This document shows positions 35,525-43,888 of a stretch of DNA of 64,000 nt, piece by piece. Origin of the DNA: LMUY01 sp965276785 (GTDB lineage Bacteria; Pseudomonadota; Alphaproteobacteria; Acetobacterales; Acetobacteraceae); NCBI GenBank assembly GCA_965276785.1, contig OZ255629.1:4278001-4342000 (forward strand), read 5' to 3'. The position numbers and the translations under genes are program-made. Numbering within the stretch: the first letter of the stretch is position 1; each line of letters opens with the position of its first letter. The notes beneath the pieces are model-generated. The model ran no database searches. It had not been told where the DNA came from and saw only the letters and a list, made by a program, of their open reading frames with translations.

Positions 35525-36130
35525 TTAGAACTCCACGCCCTCCTGCGCTTTCACCCCGGCTGCGAAATGGTGCTTCACCAGCGTCATCTCCGTCACCAAG
35601 TCGGCGGCCTCGATCAGCGCCGGGCGGGCGTTGCGGCCGGTGACCACCACGTGCAGGCCGGGCGGCCGGGCAGCCAGGGCGGCGAGCACGGCCGGTTCGG
35701 CCAGGTAGTCGTAGCGCAGCGCGATGTTCAGCTCGTCCAGTACCAGCAAGCCGAGGCCGGGGCGCGCCATCAGCGCGATCGCCTGCGCCCAGGCGCGTTC
35801 GGCGGCGGCCACGTCGCGGGCGCGGTCTTGGGTTTCCCAGGTGAAGCCCTCGCCCATGGTGTGCCACTCCACCATGGGGCCAAACTGCTCGAAGGCGGTG
35901 CGCTCGCCGGTGCTCCACGCGCCCTTGATGAACTGCACCACGCCGACCGGACGCCCGCGGCCCAGCATGCGTAAGGCCAGGCCGAACGCCGCGGTGGTCT
36001 TGCCCTTGCCCGGTCCGGTGTGGACCATGAGCAGGCCCTTCTCCGTGATGGTCTTGCCGGCGACCTCCGCGTCCTGCACCGCCTTGCGGTGGGCCATCTT
36101 GTCGCGGTGGCGGTCGGCGTCGCCGCTCAC
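35525..36130 (-). CDS. cobO: Cob(I)yrinic acid a,c-diamide adenosyltransferase CobO
   Basis: 201-residue enzyme that attaches the 5'-deoxyadenosyl group of ATP to the cobalt of the corrin. The P-loop GPGKGKT at residues 39-45 is the variant typical of CobO/BtuR/CobA adenosyltransferases, followed by FIKGAWSTGE and LDELNIAL, both standard. The C-terminus FAAGVKAQEGVEF is the usual CobO ending. The ATG overlaps the cobU stop by four bases, and the stop lies close to the cobQ start. Making the adenosyl form matters to the cell because nrdJ at 60.6 kb needs it. Confidence 0.95.
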   Translation of the reverse strand: MSGDADRHRDKMAHRKAVQDAEVAGKTITEKGLLMVHTGPGKGKTTAAFGLALRMLGRGRPVGVVQFIKGAWSTGERTAFEQFGPMVEWHTMGEGFTWETQDRARDVAAAERAWAQAIALMARPGLGLLVLDELNIALRYDYLAEPAVLAALAARPPGLHVVVTGRNARPALIEAADLVTEMTLVKHHFAAGVKAQEGVEF

Positions 36131-36633
36131 TTCACCATCACCGGGATGCCGGCTACCGTAAATACAACCTTATCCGCCCGCGCTGCCACCGCCTGGTGCA
36201 GCACGCCAGCCGCATCGCGGAAGCGGCGGGCCAGCGCGTTTTCGGGCACAATGCCGAGGCCCACCTCGTTGGCCACCAGCACGGTGGGCGCGGCGCGGGC
36301 GTCTAGCGCTGCGGCGAGGCCGGGCCAGTCTGGCTCGCGTCCGACGAGCAGGAGGTTGCTGACCCACAAGGTCAGGCAGTCCACCAGGGCGGGCAGGGGC
36401 GACTCCAGAGCGGCAGGGAGGTCCTGCGGAGCCTCCACCGTTTGCCAGTCCGGGGCGCGGCGCTCCCGGTGCGCAGCGATCCGCAGGCGCATCTCGTCAT
36501 CGAACGCCTGCGCGGTGGCTACGTAGCGCCAGGGGGGCGGCAACGCCGTGATCAGCGCCTCGGCATGGCGGCTTTTGCCCGAGCGTGCGCCACCCAACAC
36601 GAAGGTTAATTGACCTGTCACGCGCCGGGTCAT
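36127..36633 (-). CDS. cobU: Adenosylcobinamide kinase/adenosylcobinamide-phosphate guanylyltransferase (CobU/CobP)
   Basis: 168-residue bifunctional enzyme of the nucleotide-loop assembly pathway. It phosphorylates adenosylcobinamide and then transfers GMP to it. The P-loop GGARSGKS is at residues 14-21 and the histidine guanylylation region AHRERRAPDW follows; DCLTLWVSNLL and VANEVGLGIVPE are family marks. The ATG at 36633 lies only about ten bases from the 5' side of the divergent cobalamin riboswitch, so the promoter of this leftward gene must be inside the riboswitch DNA. It is the first gene of the leftward cob transcript. Confidence 0.94.
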   Translation of the reverse strand: MTRRVTGQLTFVLGGARSGKSRHAEALITALPPPWRYVATAQAFDDEMRLRIAAHRERRAPDWQTVEAPQDLPAALESPLPALVDCLTLWVSNLLLVGREPDWPGLAAALDARAAPTVLVANEVGLGIVPENALARRFRDAAGVLHQAVAARADKVVFTVAGIPVMVK

Positions 36634-36642
36634 ACACGGAAG

Positions 36643-36804
36643 CGGATGGTGCCTCCAAACGGAGGCTGAAAAGGGAACGCGGTGCAACGCCGCGGCTGCC
36701 CCCGCAACTGTAAGCGGAGAGCGGCGCCAGCATACGCCACTGGGCACGAGACGCCCGGGAAGGCCGCCGGTGCCGTGCTTGATCCGCGAGCCAGGAGACC
36801 TGCC
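36643..36804 (+). ncRNA. Cobalamin riboswitch (AdoCbl/B12 box)
   Basis: The plus strand shows the ordered blocks of a cobalamin riboswitch: GGTGCC at the 5' stem, AAAAGGGAA, the core GCTGCCCCCGCAACTGTAA with CGG following, GCCACTGGGC, CGGGAAGG and the B12 box GAGCCAGGAGACCTGCC ending at 36804. It heads the rightward operon beginning with the DUF1636 gene and should reduce its expression when adenosylcobalamin is plentiful. The 156 bases between it and the first start codon hold G/C-rich inverted segments that could form the expression platform; I could not assign a terminator versus a start-site-sequestering mechanism. Confidence 0.95.
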
Positions 36805-36960
36805 ATCGCTGGGACGCTGCCGCGTGCCAGGACCACCATTGCGACGCCGGGCGGGGTGCACCGGGGTTGGCGGCCCCCTCTTGACGGAGGTGTTGGCCGA
36901 CCCGCTCGGGCATTCCCAGTGGGCAGTGGGCGCCCGGTGACGACCCTGGAGCCCGCGCCC

Positions 36961-37308
36961 ATGACGCCCATCCTGCACGTTTGCACCACTTGCCGGGCCG
37001 GGCGCGAATTGGCGCCCGGGGAGACGCCGCCGGGCCGCCACATGCATAGCGCGGTGGCGGCCCATCCGGCGGCGGGTGCGGTGGAGCTGCGCGAGGTGGC
37101 CTGCTTGTCCTCGTGCGAGGCCGGCTGTGCGGCGGCGATCTCGATGCCGGGCAAGTGGAGCTACCTGCTCGGCCGGCTGTCGCCCACGCTGGCGGGGGAC
37201 TTGCTGGACTATGCCAGGCTCTACGCGGCGCACCCCACCGGCACGGTGCTGCCGTCCCGACGCGCGGCCTCGCTGGCGCGCATGGTGCTGGGGCGGCTGC
37301 CAGCATGA
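36961..37308 (+). CDS. DUF1636 family protein (predicted metal-binding, cobalamin-locus associated)
   Basis: 115-residue protein with paired cysteines at the start (CTTC, residues 8-11) and a second cluster in VACLSSCEAGC, the arrangement seen in thioredoxin-like [2Fe-2S] proteins. DUF1636 genes are regularly found beside cobW and cobN, but their role is not established; a part in metal delivery or redox is a guess. The ATG follows GGAG at nine bases and is the first start downstream of the riboswitch. The stop overlaps the cobW start as ATGA. Confidence 0.88.
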   Translation: MTPILHVCTTCRAGRELAPGETPPGRHMHSAVAAHPAAGAVELREVACLSSCEAGCAAAISMPGKWSYLLGRLSPTLAGDLLDYARLYAAHPTGTVLPSRRAASLARMVLGRLPA

Positions 37309-38333
37309 GCAAAATCCCCTGCACTGTCATCACCGGCTTCCTTGGTGCCGGCAAGACCACGCTGGTGCGGCACGTGCTCTTGCATGCCGGAGGGCGCCGG
37401 GTCGCGGTGCTGGTGAACGAGTTCGGCGCGCTGGGGATTGATGGGGAGGTGTTGCGCTCGTGCGGCATTCCCGGCTGCGAGGACGTGGACATCGTGGAGC
37501 TGGCCAATGGCTGCCTGTGCTGTACGGTGGCCGATGAGTTCCTGCCTGCCATGCAGGCGCTGCTCGACCGGCCGGACCCGCCCGAGCACATCCTGGTGGA
37601 AACCTCCGGCCTCGCTCTGCCCAAGCCGCTACTGAAAGCGTTCGGTTGGCCCGGCATCCGCACCCGGGTGACGGTGGATGGCGTGGTGGCGGTGATTGAT
37701 GGCCCCGCCGTTGCGGCCGGCCGCTTTGCCGACGACCCCGCTGCGGTCGCCGCCCAGCGCGCCGCCGATCCGACCTTGGAGCACGACAACCCGCTGGCCG
37801 AGGTCTATGGCGACCAGGTGGGGGCGGCCGACCTCGTGGTGCTGAACAAGGCGGACCTGCTCGACCCAGCGGCCTTGGCGGGGCTGCGGGTGCAGGTGGC
37901 GGCCGGCTTGCCCCGCCCGGCCGCGCTGATCACCGCCACCGAGGGGCGGGTCGACCTGGCCGTGCTGCTCGGCCTAGGCGCGGCGGCGGAGGACGACCTG
38001 GCCAGCCGCCCCTCCTGCCACGACGCGGTGGATGGCGAGCACGAGCATGACGACTTCACCAGCTTCGTGGTCCCGGTGGCCGAGGCGGCCTCGCCCGAGG
38101 CGTTGCTGGACCGGTTGCGGGCGGTGGCGCGGGCGCATGACGTGCTGCGCATCAAGGGTTTCGTGCCGGTGGCGGGCCGGGCGATGCGGCTGGCGGTGCA
38201 GGGGGTGGGGGTGCGGTTCAGCCAGCATTATGACCGCGCCTGGGCGCAAGGCGAGGCGCGGCGCGGCCAGTTGGTGGTGATCGGCCAGGCCGGGCTGGAC
38301 CAGGCCGCTATCACCCGCGCCTTGGCCGCCTGA
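37305..38333 (+). CDS. cobW: Cobalamin biosynthesis GTPase CobW
   Basis: 342-residue G3E-family GTPase and metal chaperone, thought to supply cobalt for the chelation step. It has the P-loop GFLGAGKTT at residues 11-19, the metal-binding GCLCC with cysteines 70, 72 and 73, and the guanine-specificity motif LNKADL. A short histidine/acidic run (GEHEHDD) in the C-terminal domain may also bind metal. It directly precedes cobN, the cobaltochelatase subunit, and shares one base with it (TGATG), consistent with joint function. Length is normal for CobW. Confidence 0.95.
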   Translation: MSKIPCTVITGFLGAGKTTLVRHVLLHAGGRRVAVLVNEFGALGIDGEVLRSCGIPGCEDVDIVELANGCLCCTVADEFLPAMQALLDRPDPPEHILVETSGLALPKPLLKAFGWPGIRTRVTVDGVVAVIDGPAVAAGRFADDPAAVAAQRAADPTLEHDNPLAEVYGDQVGAADLVVLNKADLLDPAALAGLRVQVAAGLPRPAALITATEGRVDLAVLLGLGAAAEDDLASRPSCHDAVDGEHEHDDFTSFVVPVAEAASPEALLDRLRAVARAHDVLRIKGFVPVAGRAMRLAVQGVGVRFSQHYDRAWAQGEARRGQLVVIGQAGLDQAAITRALAA

Positions 38334-41300
38334 TGCACCTGCTCGTTCGCGAGGCGCATTCGCTGGATGAGGCCGCCGCGGCGGTGGACCTGGAGCATGG
38401 GCCGGCGGAATTGGTGGTGCTGTCGTTTTCGGATGCGGATTTGGGTGCGCTGATGGCGGCTTCCCCAACGTCATGGCCGGACTTGATCCGGCCATCCACG
38501 GCGTCCAAACGCCACCGGCCCTCGGCATCGAACTCCGGACAGCACGCAGGCGGGTCCGACGTCACCAGCCGGGCCGCGTGGATGGCCGGATCAAGTCCGG
38601 CCATGACGAGGTTGGGGAGGCTGCGTCTGGCACCGTTGGCGAAGCTGCGGCATCCGCTGTCGGTGGACCTGTACTGCGAGAACACCATTGCCCATGCCGG
38701 CTGCGTGGTCGTGCGGCTGCTCGGCGGGCTGGACTACTGGCGTTACGGTGCGGAGCAGGTGTCGGCGCTGTGCCGCGAGCGGGCGATTGCGCTGGCGGTG
38801 CTGCCCGGCGACGGCCGGCCAGACGAGGCGCTGGCGGCGCTCTCCACCGTTAGCAGCGAGGCCTATGCACGGTTGGACGCCTGCTTCCGGCATGGCGGCC
38901 CGGCGAACATGCGCCGAGTCTTGGCCCACATGGCGTCACTTGCGGGGTTCATTCCGGACAGTGGAGAGATCGCCGAGCCAGTGCCGCAGCATGGCGTGCA
39001 CAGCCTCGACCTGGACGCGCGGCCGCTCGCGGCGGTGGTGTTTTACCGCTCGCACCTGCTGTCGGGCGACATCGCGCCGGTGGAGGCCGTGGCGGCGGCT
39101 TTGCGGGCGAGGGGCTTGGCTGTCGCCGCCGTGTTTGCCGGCAGCCTGAAGGCGGCTGAGACCGCGGCCTGGGTGGCGCGGACGCTGGCGGCCTGGCGGC
39201 CGAGGGTCGTGCTCAATGCCACTGGGTTTTCTGCGCGTGGCGAGGCCGGGTCGCCGCTCGATGCGCCGGGTGTGCCGGTGCTGCAGCTCGTCCTGGCGGG
39301 CACGTCGCGCGGGGCGTGGCAAACCGCATCGCGCGGCCTGACTCCGGCGGACCTGGCCATGCAGGTGGTGCTGCCGGAACTGGACGGCCGGCTGCTCACC
39401 ACTGTGGTCTCCTTCAAGCAGGAGCGGGACGGCCGTGTCTTGCACCAGCCGGACGAGGACGGGGTGGCGCTCGCGGCAGAGCGGGCGGCTGGCTGGGCCA
39501 GGCTCGCCGCCACACCGAGGGCGGACCGGCGCATCGCCATCGTGCTGAGCGATTACCCGGGGCTGGGCGGTCAGCGCGGGCATGCGGTCGGGCTGGACAG
39601 CTTTGCCAGCCTTGCCGCCATCACCCGGCTGCTCGCGGATGCCGGCTACACCACCTCGCCCGCAGCAGCGGCGGAGCTCACCGGGGCACTTTGCTGCGCT
39701 CCGCCGGCCGGGTTCCTGCCGCTCGCCGAGTATCGGCGCCTGTTCGCCGCGCTCCCCGAAACGCTGCAGCATGCCGTCTGCATGGCTTGGGGCGAGCCGG
39801 CCGAGGACCCGGCGGTTGAGGACGGCCATTTCACCCTTCGCCATCTTCGCCTCGGTCATCTCACCTTGCTCGTGCAGCCCGGTCGCGGCCATCAGGGTGA
39901 CCGCCGGGCCAGCTATCACAGCCCCGACCTGCCGCCGCGCCACGGCTATATCGCGCTCTACCTGTGGCTGCGCGAGACGGCGCACGCGTTGGTCCATCTC
40001 GGCACCCATGGCTCGTTGGAATGGCTGCCCGGCAAGGCGGCGGCGCTCTCGGCCGCTTGCTGGCCGCAAGCGCTCGCCGGCGGGCTGCCGGTGATCTATC
40101 CGTTCATCGTCAACAACCCGGGCGAGGCGGCGGCGGCCAAGCGGCGGCTGGGCGCGGTCACCATCGGCCACCTCACGCCCCCGCTCCGCCCGGCCGGCAG
40201 CCATGGCGACACGGCGGCGCTCGAACGCATGATCGACGAATACGCCGCCGCCGACGGGTTGGACCGCCGCCGCACCACGGCGCTGCGGGGCGCGATCCTG
40301 GATGCGGCCGCCAGCGCCGGCTTGCTGGACGAAAGCGGCGTGGCGCCGGGCACGCCGGACGACGACGCGCTGGCCCGGCTCGATGCCTATCTCTGCGACG
40401 TGAAGGACCTGCAAGTCCGCGACGGCCTGCACGTCTACGGCACGCAGCCCGGCGCTGCGCGGCTGGCTTTGCTGCCGGACGGTGCTGCCGCATGCGCCGC
40501 CGCCGAGCGGGATGGGTTGTTGGCCGCGTTGGATGGCCGCTTCGTGCCGCCCGGTCCGGCCGGCGCACCCTCTGCCGGGCGCGCGGATGTGCTGCCCACC
40601 GGCCGTAATCTTGCCGGCATCGATCCCCGCAGCCTGCCGACCCGCTCCGCCGTCGCCCTGGCCGAAACTGCCGCCACCGACCTGCTGGACCGCTACCGTC
40701 AGGACTATGGCGATTGGCCGCGCTCTGTCGTGCTCAACGTGTGGGGCAGTGCCGCCATGCGCACCGGCGGGGAGGATATCGCGCTGGCACTGCTGCTGCT
40801 CGGCGCCCGTCCGGTTTGGGACGAGGCTTCGGCGCGGGTGAACGGCTTCACCGTCACGCCGCTGGCCGAGCTTGACCGCCCGCGGGTGGACGTGACCTTG
40901 CGCATGTCCGGCCTGTTCCGCGACGCTTTCGCCGCGCAGGTGACGCTGTTCGACGCTGCCGCCGCTGCAGTGGCCGCGCGGGACGAGGCGGCCGACTGGA
41001 ACCCGCTTGCCGGCCATCCCGGGTCCCGGGTGTTCGGGCCGGCGCCGGGCCGCTACGGCGTGGGCGACGACTGGTTGACGGCGTCCGCCTTCCGCTATGG
41101 CGCCGAAGGCGACGGCATCGCCGACCCGGCGGCGTTGGCGGAGCGTGTCCGGATGGCGGACGCCTTGCTCCACATACAGGATCACGCCGAGACCGACGTG
41201 CTCGACGGTCCGGAGCATGCTACGCACTTGGGTGGGTTTGCCGCCGCTGCGGCTGCTTTGGGTGTCAATCCGGCACTGTATCACCAGGATGGGCGCATCC

Positions 41301-41623
41301 GCAGCTTGGCCGAGCAGGTGCGCCGCGTGGTCCGCGGCCGCGCCGCCAATCCGGCATGGCTGGCCGGCATGATGCGGCACGGCTGGAGCGGCGGCGCCGA
41401 GATGGCGCGGGCGGTGGACGCATTGGCCGCGTTTGCCGCGCAGTTGCCCGACCGCTTCGACCGCCAGTTCGACCTGCTGCACGACGCGCTGGTTGGGTCC
41501 GCTGAGCTGGACGCGTTTTTGCGGCGCGAGAACCCAGAGGCGCATGCCGCCATCGCCGCCCGGTTTGCCGCCGTGCGGGCCGCCGGGTTGTGGCACCCGC
41601 GGCGCAACGCGGTGGCGGCATGA
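38333..41623 (+). CDS. cobN: Cobaltochelatase subunit CobN
   Basis: 1096-residue large subunit of the ATP-dependent aerobic cobaltochelatase, which inserts cobalt into hydrogenobyrinic a,c-diamide together with CobS and CobT AAA+ subunits (not in this window). Typical marks are HPLSVDLYCENT near residue 108, LVHLGTHGSLEWLPGK, PFIVNNPGEAAAAKRR, and the C-terminal GWSGGAEMARAVD. Normal CobN proteins are about 1250 residues, so this is a somewhat short form. Residues 46-92 do not resemble CobN: they are encoded by a complete palindromic repeat (38469-38608) lying in frame in the N-terminal region. Since the frame is open to the end, the protein is probably made and tolerates the insert. Confidence 0.94.
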   Translation: MHLLVREAHSLDEAAAAVDLEHGPAELVVLSFSDADLGALMAASPTSWPDLIRPSTASKRHRPSASNSGQHAGGSDVTSRAAWMAGSSPAMTRLGRLRLAPLAKLRHPLSVDLYCENTIAHAGCVVVRLLGGLDYWRYGAEQVSALCRERAIALAVLPGDGRPDEALAALSTVSSEAYARLDACFRHGGPANMRRVLAHMASLAGFIPDSGEIAEPVPQHGVHSLDLDARPLAAVVFYRSHLLSGDIAPVEAVAAALRARGLAVAAVFAGSLKAAETAAWVARTLAAWRPRVVLNATGFSARGEAGSPLDAPGVPVLQLVLAGTSRGAWQTASRGLTPADLAMQVVLPELDGRLLTTVVSFKQERDGRVLHQPDEDGVALAAERAAGWARLAATPRADRRIAIVLSDYPGLGGQRGHAVGLDSFASLAAITRLLADAGYTTSPAAAAELTGALCCAPPAGFLPLAEYRRLFAALPETLQHAVCMAWGEPAEDPAVEDGHFTLRHLRLGHLTLLVQPGRGHQGDRRASYHSPDLPPRHGYIALYLWLRETAHALVHLGTHGSLEWLPGKAAALSAACWPQALAGGLPVIYPFIVNNPGEAAAAKRRLGAVTIGHLTPPLRPAGSHGDTAALERMIDEYAAADGLDRRRTTALRGAILDAAASAGLLDESGVAPGTPDDDALARLDAYLCDVKDLQVRDGLHVYGTQPGAARLALLPDGAAACAAAERDGLLAALDGRFVPPGPAGAPSAGRADVLPTGRNLAGIDPRSLPTRSAVALAETAATDLLDRYRQDYGDWPRSVVLNVWGSAAMRTGGEDIALALLLLGARPVWDEASARVNGFTVTPLAELDRPRVDVTLRMSGLFRDAFAAQVTLFDAAAAAVAARDEAADWNPLAGHPGSRVFGPAPGRYGVGDDWLTASAFRYGAEGDGIADPAALAERVRMADALLHIQDHAETDVLDGPEHATHLGGFAAAAAALGVNPALYHQDGRIRSLAEQVRRVVRGRAANPAWLAGMMRHGWSGGAEMARAVDALAAFAAQLPDRFDRQFDLLHDALVGSAELDAFLRRENPEAHAAIAARFAAVRAAGLWHPRRNAVAA
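38469..38608. repeat. Palindromic repeat family A, copy 2 (complete, perfect 32-bp arms), inside cobN
   Basis: Arms at 38469-38500 and 38577-38608 are exact reverse complements of 32 bases, separated by 76 bases. Each arm also folds on itself (ATGGCCGGA / TCCGGCCAT). The element is read in frame within cobN, adding about 47 codons (PDLIRPSTA on entry, WMAGSSPAMT on exit). The half arms in cobG and cobB match the corresponding halves, including part of the spacer. Confidence 0.9.
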
Positions 41624-42543
41624 TCCGCGGCTGGTGCCCGACCGTGCACAGGCCGATGCCTACGGGCGATGGCTTGCTGGCGCGAGTCAAGCCGTTTGGC
41701 GGCCGCCTGTCCGCCACCGCGGCGCTCGCGCTGGCTGAGGCGGCGGGGAGCTACGGCAACGGCGTGCTGGAACTGACCGGGCGCGGCAACATCCAGGTTC
41801 GCGGCTTGCACGACCCGGCGGCGTTTGCGCGGGCGATGGTCGCCGCCGGGCTGGCGGATGCGGATCCTGTCCGCGAGGCCCGGCGCAACGTGGTGACGGT
41901 GCCGCCATGCGACGGCGCGTTGGTCGCCGAGGTGGAGGCGGTGATGGCCGGCGCGGCGGTGCCGGAGAAGGTCTGCGTCGTGGTGCGGGGGGACGAGCTT
42001 TGGTTGGGCGGTAAGCGCCTGGCGGATGCAGCCGAGCTCGGCGCTCTGGTGTGCGGCGCGCTTTCTCTCCGTCCGGGACTCCAGGCCATGGACCGGGGCC
42101 GTTTGGACGCCGTGGATGGCCGGATCAAGTCCGGCCATGACGGTGCGCACCTCCTCTATCTCCCGTTCGGCCAGACCACCGCCCCCGACCTCGCACGCTT
42201 GGCGGGCCAAACTCCGGAGTTGCGCACCACGCCTTGGCGCGCCTTCCTGTCCCCGGTGGCCGTCCCGGGCTTTGCCGCCGGGCCCAGCCGCATCGCCGCC
42301 TGCGCCGGGGCGCCCGCCTGCGCCAGCGCCACCACCGCCACGCGGGCCGATGCGGCGCGGCTGGAGGCGATGGGGTTCGCCGGTGTCCACGTCTCCGGTT
42401 GCGCCAAAGGCTGTGCCAACCCCGGCCCGGCCCCGACGCTGGTCGGCCGCGATGGCCGCTACGACCTGGTCCGCCACGGCCAGGCCGGCGACGTGCCCGC
42501 GCTCACCGGCCTGACCCTCGAGCAAGCAGCTGCCGCACTGTGA
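41620..42543 (+). CDS. cobG: Precorrin-3B synthase CobG
   Basis: 307-residue iron-sulfur monooxygenase that uses O2 to form precorrin-3B, the defining step of the aerobic pathway. The sulfite-reductase-like region shows GNGVLELTGRGNIQVRG near the N-terminus, and the 4Fe-4S cysteines lie in ACAGAPACASA and SGCAKGCANP at the C-terminal end. It is shorter than the Pseudomonas denitrificans enzyme (459 residues). Residues ~151-176 derive from a half copy of palindromic repeat A. The ATG overlaps the cobN stop as ATGA. Despite the insert, the frame and catalytic cysteines are intact. Confidence 0.9.
   Translation: MIRGWCPTVHRPMPTGDGLLARVKPFGGRLSATAALALAEAAGSYGNGVLELTGRGNIQVRGLHDPAAFARAMVAAGLADADPVREARRNVVTVPPCDGALVAEVEAVMAGAAVPEKVCVVVRGDELWLGGKRLADAAELGALVCGALSLRPGLQAMDRGRLDAVDGRIKSGHDGAHLLYLPFGQTTAPDLARLAGQTPELRTTPWRAFLSPVAVPGFAAGPSRIAACAGAPACASATTATRADAARLEAMGFAGVHVSGCAKGCANPGPAPTLVGRDGRYDLVRHGQAGDVPALTGLTLEQAAAAL
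42069..42142. repeat. Palindromic repeat family A, copy 3 (half element), inside cobG
   Basis: The 32-base arm at 42111-42142 is identical to the right arm of the cobN copy. The 40 or so bases before it resemble the reverse complement of the spacer next to the left cobN arm (shared GGCGTTTGGACGC-like stretch), so this is half of a full element in the opposite orientation. It is translated in frame as AVDGRIKSGHDG. The exact 5' limit is approximate. Confidence 0.85.
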
Positions 42544-43166
42544 GTCGCGACTACCTGCGCGATGGGGCAGCGATCTACGCGCAATCCTTCGCCACCATCC
42601 GCGCCGAAGCCGATTTGGCGGCGCTCTCGCCGGCGGACTCGAAGGTCGCCGTCCGCATCGTCCATGCCGCGGGCGACGTGGCGGTCGCTCCGGCGCTGCG
42701 GTTTTCCACCGACTTTACCGCGAAGGCGCAGGCGGCGCTGCGAGCGGGCGCCGCCATCCTGTGCGATGCCACCATGGTCGCCAATGGCGTCACCCGCGCG
42801 CGGCTGCCGGCCGGCAACGACGTGCTGTGCACCCTCGGTCACCCCGAAACGCCCGCACTTGCGCACGCGCTTGGAACTACCCGCTCGGCCGCCGCGGTCG
42901 ATCTGTGGGGCGAGCGGCTTGGCGGCGCGGTGGTGGCGATCGGCAATGCTCCCACCGCGCTGTTCCGTTTGCTCGAACTGCTGGACGCCGGGGCGCCGCA
43001 TCCGGCCGCGATCATCGGCCTGCCGGTCGGCTTTGTCGGGGCGGCGGAATCGAAGGAGGCGCTTTGGCAGGACGGCCGGGTGCCTTGCCTGGTGCTGCCG
43101 GGCCGGCGCGGTGGTAGCGCCATGGCGGCGGCGGCGGTGAACGCGCTGGCGAGCGAGCGGGAATGA
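42540..43166 (+). CDS. cobH: Precorrin-8X methylmutase CobH
   Basis: 208-residue enzyme that moves the C-11 methyl group to C-12, giving hydrogenobyrinic acid. The catalytic histidine is expected at His42 in VRIVHAAGD, and the family marks GAAILCDATMVANGV and APTALFRLLELL followed by IIGLPVGFVGAAESKE are present. The GTG start overlaps the cobG stop (GTGA) and the 3' end overlaps cobI by four bases. Length and motifs are normal. Part of the riboswitch-headed operon. Confidence 0.95.
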   Translation: MSRDYLRDGAAIYAQSFATIRAEADLAALSPADSKVAVRIVHAAGDVAVAPALRFSTDFTAKAQAALRAGAAILCDATMVANGVTRARLPAGNDVLCTLGHPETPALAHALGTTRSAAAVDLWGERLGGAVVAIGNAPTALFRLLELLDAGAPHPAAIIGLPVGFVGAAESKEALWQDGRVPCLVLPGRRGGSAMAAAAVNALASERE

Positions 43167-43888
43167 CCGGGACGCTGTACAGCGTGGGCGTCGGCCCTGG
43201 CGATCCGGAACTGCTCACGCTCAAAGCCGTGCGCATCCTGGCTGCCGCGCCCGCATATGCCTACTTTGCCAAGCGTGGCCGCCCGAGCCACGCCCGCGCC
43301 ATCGCGGCCGCCCATCTCCGCCCCGGCGCAGAGGCGCTGCGCTTCGACTACCCGTTCACCACCGAACTCCCCGTGACCGACCCGCGCTATCCCGCCGGGA
43401 TGGCCGCGTTCTACCAGGACGCTGCGCAGACCGTGGCGGACCGCCTGGCACACGGCACGTCGGTGGCGCTGCTCTGCGAGGGAGACCCGTTCTTCTATGG
43501 GTCGGCGATGTACGTGTTCGAGCGGCTCGCGCCCTGCTTCCCGCATCAGGTGGTGCCTGGGGTGCCCGGCATGGCGGGCGCCTGGTGCCGCGCCGGCACG
43601 CCGATGACGCATGGCGACGACGTGCTCACCGTGCTGCCCGGCACGCTTGGCGCCGAGGACTTGGCCGCCCGACTGGCGCAAAGCGATGCCGCGGTGATCA
43701 TGAAGCTCGGGCGCAACATGACCAAGGTTCGCGCGGCGCTGCAGCAGACTGGGCGGGCGGGCCGCGCCGTCTATGTCGAGCGCGGCACCATGGCCGAGGA
43801 GCGCATCCTGGCGCCCGGGCAGTGGCCGGACGGCCCGGCGCCGTATTTCTCGCTGGTGCTGGTGCCGGGACGGCAGGGGCCGCGATGA
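43163..43888 (+). CDS. cobI: Precorrin-2 C20-methyltransferase CobI
   Basis: 241-residue tetrapyrrole methylase that transfers a methyl from SAM to C-20 of precorrin-2, committing it to corrin synthesis. The N-terminal SAM loop YSVGVGPGDPEL, the segment LLCEGDPFFYGSAMYVFERL and the second loop VPGVPGM are diagnostic for CobI/CbiL. It overlaps cobH and cobJ by four bases at its ends, like most genes in the operon. The aerobic type is assumed from the presence of cobG and cobN. Confidence 0.95.
   Translation: MTGTLYSVGVGPGDPELLTLKAVRILAAAPAYAYFAKRGRPSHARAIAAAHLRPGAEALRFDYPFTTELPVTDPRYPAGMAAFYQDAAQTVADRLAHGTSVALLCEGDPFFYGSAMYVFERLAPCFPHQVVPGVPGMAGAWCRAGTPMTHGDDVLTVLPGTLGAEDLAARLAQSDAAVIMKLGRNMTKVRAALQQTGRAGRAVYVERGTMAEERILAPGQWPDGPAPYFSLVLVPGRQGPR

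Noticed and set aside
36630..37154. A minus-strand frame across the riboswitch region
   Set aside because: The ordered riboswitch blocks on the plus strand explain the sequence; the translation resembles no protein.
38936..41596. An 886-codon open frame on the minus strand, antisense to cobN
   Set aside because: It mirrors the codon bias of a very GC-rich gene. Its translation is rich in Arg, Gly, Gln and His without domain features, while the plus strand is a clear CobN.
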